NCBI RefSeq assembly: GCF_963259705.1
Contig: NC_081844.1
Coordinates: 19,019,715 to 19,083,714 of the forward strand
Origin: Myotis daubentonii
Lineage: Eukaryota; Chordata; Mammalia; Chiroptera; Vespertilionidae
DNA: 64,000 nucleotides
Reading direction: 5' to 3'
Below are positions 58,288-64,000 of this stretch, in pieces. Made by a program: the position numbers and the translations under genes. A model generated the notes under the pieces. It did no database searches. It was not told the DNA's origin and worked only from the letters and a program-made list of their open reading frames with translations. Position 1 is the first letter of the stretch. Every line of letters starts with the position of its first letter.

Positions 58288-60689
58288 CATGCTCTCCTCT
58301 CCCAAGCCTGTTTCCTCCACTGTCACTGGGGGCTGAGGGGTAAAGCCCAACTAGCACATGGACCTGCCCTGCACACGTCAACCTCAGCAAAAATGACTAG
58401 CACCCTAAGAGGCAGGTGGCCTGAAGTGTCCTCGGAACCATTTGGTAGTGTTCATTGGGAACGTGAACGTGTTCCTGCCCTCTAGCCCGGTAATCCCATG
58501 TCTGGGAAGCTCTCCTGAGGGAAATGTCCAAAACGCAGATTTATGCGAAAGATGTTCCTTTATCATGGTCAGTAGAACAAGAAGCTGGAACCACTGCAGG
58601 GTCAGCCCAGGGCAGGGCCTCAATTCCAGTAAGAATGAGGACATTGCCCGAGGAGTGGCAGGTGGATGGAGGGAAGTCGTCCCTGCTGTATTTTCTGAAC
58701 CATCTCTAAAAAGGGTGGACCCAGGATAAGGCCAGCCTTCCCCCTTTCTAGGGATGTTCCCATGTTGGGGCTGGGCACTGGAATGTGCAGGGGACAGGGT
58801 GGCTAGCAGAAGAACTCTTTGAAACACAGAAAAGACCTTGGTGAACCACATTACTGGGGTGAGCAAGCCTCCTGAGATCAGGGCTGGGACCGGACACCCT
58901 GGTTTGTCCTCTCCCGAACAGAGACTGACATGAACCTGAAAATGGGCCAATGGGATGATCTGGACAGCAAGAGGTTCTATGAGGATGGGGATTTCCCTGG
59001 AGGCCATGAAGAGGGACCCCCAAGCTGGACAGAGCTGAGGAAGGAGAGGGAGGGCTTAAAGTGCATAGGCCCCACGGAGGTCAGAGGTCCAACAGTGGAC
59101 GTCACATAGGGACAGTGGGTCACAGATATTTGCCTAGCATGCTCAGGGGTGTGGAGGGGCACCCCCAGCTCTAGGTGGGCCCTGGGGAAGGGGAACAAGA
59201 GGGAAAGGACGGGTGTATCCATGTGTGTTGTGCATGGGGAGAGAAAACTCCAAAACTTGTCATTTCTCTGCCTTGACTGAACACACCCTTTCAGGTGTAC
59301 ACACAGCTTTAGGGGCATGCAAGCACACATCTCTACTTGTGTCCAAGGGGAAGGACCCTTGGCAGTTTAATTTTATAGCTCATCACAAACAGGTAAGAAA
59401 CCACCAGCTAGGATGCCATTCATGGGAAATAGAGAGACTGCCTCCAGCAAGGGGCCCCTCGGCCTAGACAGGGAGCCATATGCAGAACGCTGCTGCAGTG
59501 ATGTGCCCTGGCCTCCCTCAGCCTGGCACCTTGAAAACGGCAGGCCAAATTTCTGACCAGGGCCTGACCCACCTGGGGACATGGGGTCCAGATGTGGCAA
59601 GGAGGCTGACCTTTCTCATACCAGGGTGTCAGCATTCACCAGTCTCCGGAACCCTGGGCGCCACAAGGTAATCTGCCAGCAACTGCCTCAGGCCAATGCC
59701 AAACAAATGGCTATGACCAGAACACCCACAAGCTGACACCAGGCTTTGCTCAGGTTCTGTGTGGAGCCATCTCCCACCAGCAGCTCCTTTAATGCTGCCC
59801 CCACCCCAGAATGGCAGGGGCCCTGGAAAGATAAGACAAAAGTGAGATGCCCTCATTACCATGGGCCCAAAATAGCTTTTATGCTCCATTTTTTAGACAT
59901 AGTTATATAACCTTGAAAGCCATTTCATGGTTGAGGAAGCAGGTTCCTGGGCCTGCCTGGCCCACCCTATGACCCCCAGGGACCTGAGCCCCTGAGACCC
60001 CACTAGGGCCCTGGGTGGCACCTGCTACAGGCCTGGGGATGAGGAAGGTGGGCCCTCAGGCTGTCTCACTGCCCTCAGACCATATTCCCAGCCCAGTGAG
60101 ATGGGCCCCACATAAACTGTTTGTGGTCCAGTGGACACTTCCCTGGACAGGCCTCGCTGTGGAGGAATTGTCCCAGCCCGGGGAAGAGAAAGCAAAAACA
60201 AGGGCCCAGAAGGTGAATAATACGGGCTTGGGGAGACAAGACCAATGATGGCATGGGTGGCTGGGCAGGTAGACAATGAGGGGAGAGAGACCACAAGGAG
60301 ATCAGGGCAGAGAGCTGGCTGGGATGGGCTGGAGGAGGGCCTGAGTGCAGCATTGAAGAGCTGAAGGGCAGGCAGGGGAGAATCACAGACTCTCTGCAGG
60401 TCCCCCCTTTTTCCTTCAATCCCTTGTCGCTTTCCTGAGCAAGTTTCAGCAGCTTGACCTCTAGGACACTGGTCCCACCCAGCCTGTGCCCTCCTCTCCA
60501 ACCTCCTCCCAACCCCCTGCCAGAAGCCCTCTCTGCATGCTGCCAGAAGCTCCTTACTCTCCTTTTATTAAGTTCAACTAATGTCATGCTCCTGTTTCAA
60601 ACACACCAGGAAGTTGGCAGTTCCTGAATAAGTTAAACAGAGTTACCACAGAATGCAGTAAGTCCACTCTTTAGTACAAACCCTATGAA

Positions 60690-61165
60690 TCGAAGACCTC
60701 AGTTTACACCAACACTTGCAAACCATGTTCACAGCAGCCAAAAAGGTGGAAATAATTCAAATGTCCATCGGTGGATGAAGGATAAACAATGTGGTCCATC
60801 TACACAATGGAATATTACTCAGCCATGAAAAGGAACAAAGCTTTGACACACACTACAGGATGATACTCAAGAAGCCAAAAACAATAGCCCACATGTTGTA
60901 TGATTCCACTGATATGAAATGCCCAGAATAGGCAAATCCACAGAGACAGGAAGCAAAATAATGGTTGCCAGGGGCTAGGGGAGGGAAGATAGGGAGTGAT
61001 TGATCATGGTGACAGGGCCTCCTTTGGGATTGAAGGGAATGTTCTGGAACTAGATAGAGGTGATGGTTCACAGCATTGCCTATGTACAAAATGCCACTGA
61101 AAGGTGTACTTTAAAATGATATATTTATGTTTTGTGAATTTCATCAAATGAAAAAATGAAAAGCA
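60690..61165 (+). mobile_element. LINE-1 3' end (old L1M-type)
   Basis: The words agcagccaaaaaggtggaaa, aatggaatattactcagcca, ttgtatgattccactgatat and tggttgccaggggctagggg follow L1M 3' sequence in sense orientation. Confidence 0.85.
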
Positions 61166-61625
61166 TCCCCAGGTTGTGGCCAAGGGCCAAGTACATGTCA
61201 GTGTGGAGGGGAGCGACAGTTGGGGCCCAGAGCACCCCTTCTCGAGTCTCCACCAGTGGAACAACAGTGTGGGTGAGGGACAGTCACTAAGGACAGGGTC
61301 CCTGTCCTCAGAGCAGTTTCCTCTAACCAGGAAGCCACTGTGGCCCCACAGGTGTACGCAGAAGAACATGAACTGCTGATCAGAGACCCTCGGCCACATG
61401 GCTTCTTGGCCATCGCACATCCCTTCTACAGGCAACCCGCGATGGACAGACATGCCCGGCACCCATTCCAGGAGTGGCACGGTCACTCATCTGCTGCAAC
61501 CCAGGGGGCTTGAGGTCCATGGGCCCACGTCAGAGCCTGCAACCTGGCAGGTGGGAGTGTGGCAGTCACAGCTGTAGCCTTCCTGAGGCCTGAGAGCATG
61601 TCAAAAAATGCGAACTGTGGCCAAC

Positions 61626-61651
61626 ATAATAAAATAAAATAAAATAAAATT
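61626..61651. repeat. (AAAAT)n tract
   Basis: About five AAAAT/AATAA units in a row. Confidence 0.85.
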
Positions 61652-63374
61652 TTTAGATTAACTTAAACGTCAGAATTGCTGGATTCTCCTGTAACACTAT
61701 AAGTGCCAAAAACTTGGGGCCTGAATTCCTGGCTGGTGATATTTTATCAGCCAGCATAGGACCACGGCTCCCCTGCCTCCCAGGCATGGGCGTTGCATAA
61801 ATCCCCTCACACCCCAAGCCTGAGCCCAGGCTCTGAGAGGGTCAGTACACCCTGAGGTCACCCAGCTGGCTGCAGACCTAGGGCCGCCAAGCCCAGCTTG
61901 TCCCTGCTGTTCTTTGCTCCAGCACGGCAGCTGCATGGCCTGACCCAAGGCCCAGAGGGAGGAAGCCCCAACCCCACCCCCAGAAGCAGACCAACTGGGA
62001 TGGAAAGGTGCAGAGCTAGCAGGCTGCATGTGGGCCAAGAGAGGCCCAGAATGCAGGTCTCTCCCTGAGCCAAAACCCCGAAGAAATCCACTGCTGCCTG
62101 TCCAGTGTTTAACCATTAGAGGCCCCAGCTACAGTAGATGCCCCAATGCCAAGAGGCCTGTAAAGTCCTGGGGAGGGAATAGTGGCAAAATCAGAGGGGC
62201 CAGCAACCAGGCGTGGAGAGCACAGGATTGCTCTAGAGCTGGAGGCTCCTGGGGAGCAGCCTACACTATACCCCCACCCAGTCTCTACAAGAGGGAACAG
62301 CTCAAAACAGCCCAGGAGCCCGGCCACTCACACTGGATCCTGTCTTTGCCCTTCAGTCCCAGAAAATCCTGTGTGTCTGGCCCAGCTGGCTGATCACATC
62401 CAGGGAGGGTCCACTGGGCACTGCCCAGGTCCAGCAGGACAGGAGGCCTGGGTAGGTACCTAGAGACACAGGGAGCTAGTTGACTGAGGGTGCTGGAAAG
62501 GAGGCAGCAGGGGAAGCCAGCAGGCCTGTGCTGGCTGGAACGAGCTCAGGCAGCTTATGTGCTCACCCACAGCATAAATAGGTCCTGGTTCTCCAGGCAG
62601 AGTCGGGCATCAAATGAAGAAAAAAGAGAGAGGATTCCTGAGTGAGAAGTCATATATAAAACAAGCAGGAAATGGGGGGTGGGGGAGGCCAGGAGGCCAA
62701 GGAGGTGACACTGAAGCTGGGAAAAGTACTCCAGGTGGAAGGCCCAGCAAGTGCAAAGGCCCTGGGGTCAGAGTGAGCATACTGGGGGAGGACCAGCATG
62801 GAGGGGGACAAGAAGGCCAGGCCAGGCTGCCTACCTATTAGTAAGTGATGGGGGAAGGGAAGGGCTCAGAGCCTCTTGGGACCTTATTCTGAATGTGATG
62901 AGAAGCCAACGGAAGAATTCAAGCCAGAGTGACCTGAGCCATCTTCCCTTGGAGGGACCCTGGTGCTGAGAGGAGCTGGACAGAGGGGCCAGGTGGGGGA
63001 AGCAAAGAGCCCATCCATGGCAGGTGGGCATAGGACTCCTGAACCCAGTGTATTCCAGGATGGGGCCCGATGTGACATGTGGAGAGCTGAGTTGTGGTAC
63101 AGGCACAAGTACGACCACCCAGGGCAGATGTGACCTGGAGACTCTCCTGTCCCGGGAACTGTGCTCTCAGGTCACACACACCCATGGGTGCACTTACAGC
63201 TTCCCACTGAGTCCCAAGAGGGTATCAACAAGTTCACTAGCTCACCCCAATTCTCACCCACACCTACATGTGGACATAGCCCCTGGCCAGACCCCAGACA
63301 CATTCTGTCTGTCCCTTTCTCACCCCTATACAGGCATTTCCTCCCAGTTTCTTCCTCCTCCCCATCCGGTCTCT

Positions 63375-63605
63375 TCCTAGATCAGCCGCGGGCAAACTAT
63401 GGCCTGCGGGCCGGATCCGGCCTGTTTGAAATGAATAAAACTAAAAAAAAAAAAAGACCGTACCCTTTTATGTAATGATGTTTACTTTGAATTTATATTA
63501 GTTCACACAAACACTCCATCCACGCTTTTGTTCCAGCCCTCCGGTCCAGTTTAAGAACCCATTGTGGCCCTCGAGTCAAAAAGTTTGCCCACCCCTGTCC
63601 TAGAT
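63375..63605 (+). mobile_element. hAT miniature element, pair member 2
   Basis: The element is 63383-63597 (215 bp), flanked by perfect TCCTAGAT octamers at 63375-63382 and 63598-63605. It differs from the copy at 58052-58279 by about five transitions and the length of an internal A run (about 13 here). Confidence 0.94.
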
Positions 63606-64000
63606 GATTATGAAAGGTGCAGCGGCTGTCCTAGGCTTCCTATCACCCACCTGTCCCTGCACCAGGGGTTGAGACCGCCTACAAGCTTCCCACCACCACC
63701 TTCAGGAAGTCTAACATACCTGCAGGAACACAAGGCCAAGACAGAGCTTTCTAGGATCCTGTCCCCTTAGGCACCACCTTTTCATGTGTATAGCCCCCAT
63801 GCCAAGCCTCTGCAACTGCTCTGTCCTCCACCAGGTGCATCTTTTCCTGTCCCCTGGGCAAACATCACTCAGGCATCATTGGGCTCAATGTGGCCCCTCA
63901 TCATGTCCCACCAACACCCACTGCTCCAGAAATAGCTGCAGCCCCTGTACTTCCAAGTGCCATGAGACTCAAAGCAGGCACTGGTGTGTCATTGGGGGCA

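Larger units (their letters stand above)
47177..64000 (-). other. CRTC1: 3' part of CRTC1 intron 1
   Basis: No sequence resembling exon 1 (MATSNNPRKF) was found, so the window ends inside this long intron. It is rich in SINEs, LINE-1, MLT1-type LTRs, Helitrons and hAT elements. The segments 47180-50340, 52000-52850, 54510-55340, 58300-60660 and 61170-63370 look like unique sequence with nothing recognisable beyond short MIR-like words and an (AAAAT)n tract. Confidence 0.85.

Noticed and set aside
47177..64000. Search for CRTC1 exon 1 or another gene in the right part
   Set aside because: No sequence encoding the CREB-binding domain and no other gene-like exon series was recognised, so the stretch is called intron 1.

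Overview
This window is mammalian nuclear DNA from a vesper bat (Vespertilionidae). Two lines of sequence evidence support this. First, it holds two spliced genes in the gene order I know from human 19p13.11: COMP on the + strand and CRTC1 on the - strand, tail to tail. Second, its repeats are those of vesper bats: many tRNA-derived Ves-type SINEs, several short Helitrons (HeliBat-like: 5' TC, 3' hairpin plus CTAG, inserted at A|T), many small hAT elements with 8-bp target duplications, and the end of a SPIN-like hAT element. The species cannot be fixed from the sequence alone.

Layout. 1-7150 is intergenic DNA upstream of COMP, with SINEs, MIR-like fragments, a long (CCAT)n tract and a 48-bp minisatellite. 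7219-14605 carries the complete COMP coding region in 19 exons (2277 nt, 758 codons plus stop), with a TATA-like box just upstream and AATAAA at 14704. About 0.3 kb further on, the convergent CRTC1 transcript ends: its distal poly(A) signal is at 15060-15065, with a proximal one at 19267-19272. CRTC1 coding exons 14 to 2 occupy 19778-47176 on the - strand (1794 nt, 597 codons plus stop). Exon 1 (the CREB-binding domain, about 42 residues) lies beyond the right edge, so 47177-64000 is the 3' part of CRTC1 intron 1, dense in transposons.

The two genes are not functionally linked. COMP is a secreted pentameric cartilage matrix protein; CRTC1 is a cytoplasm-to-nucleus coactivator of CREB. They share only convergent, closely spaced 3' ends.

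Most notable observations: (1) CRTC1 intron 3 is a U12-type (minor spliceosome) intron with a perfect ATATCCTTT donor, and its orthologous reading frame needs an unusual AA 3' terminus. (2) Intron 2 of CRTC1 holds a diverged partial copy of exon 2 next to a good splice acceptor. (3) COMP has KGD where human COMP has the integrin-binding RGD, and its Asp-run calcium loop is altered (broken Asp run, Gly to Arg). (4) Helitrons in CRTC1 introns carry CTCF-like and YY1-like motifs. (5) Nested and paired hAT miniature elements have perfect 8-bp target duplications, including a 69-bp element and a long hairpin element inside a SINE. Human comparisons are from memory and are marked as such.
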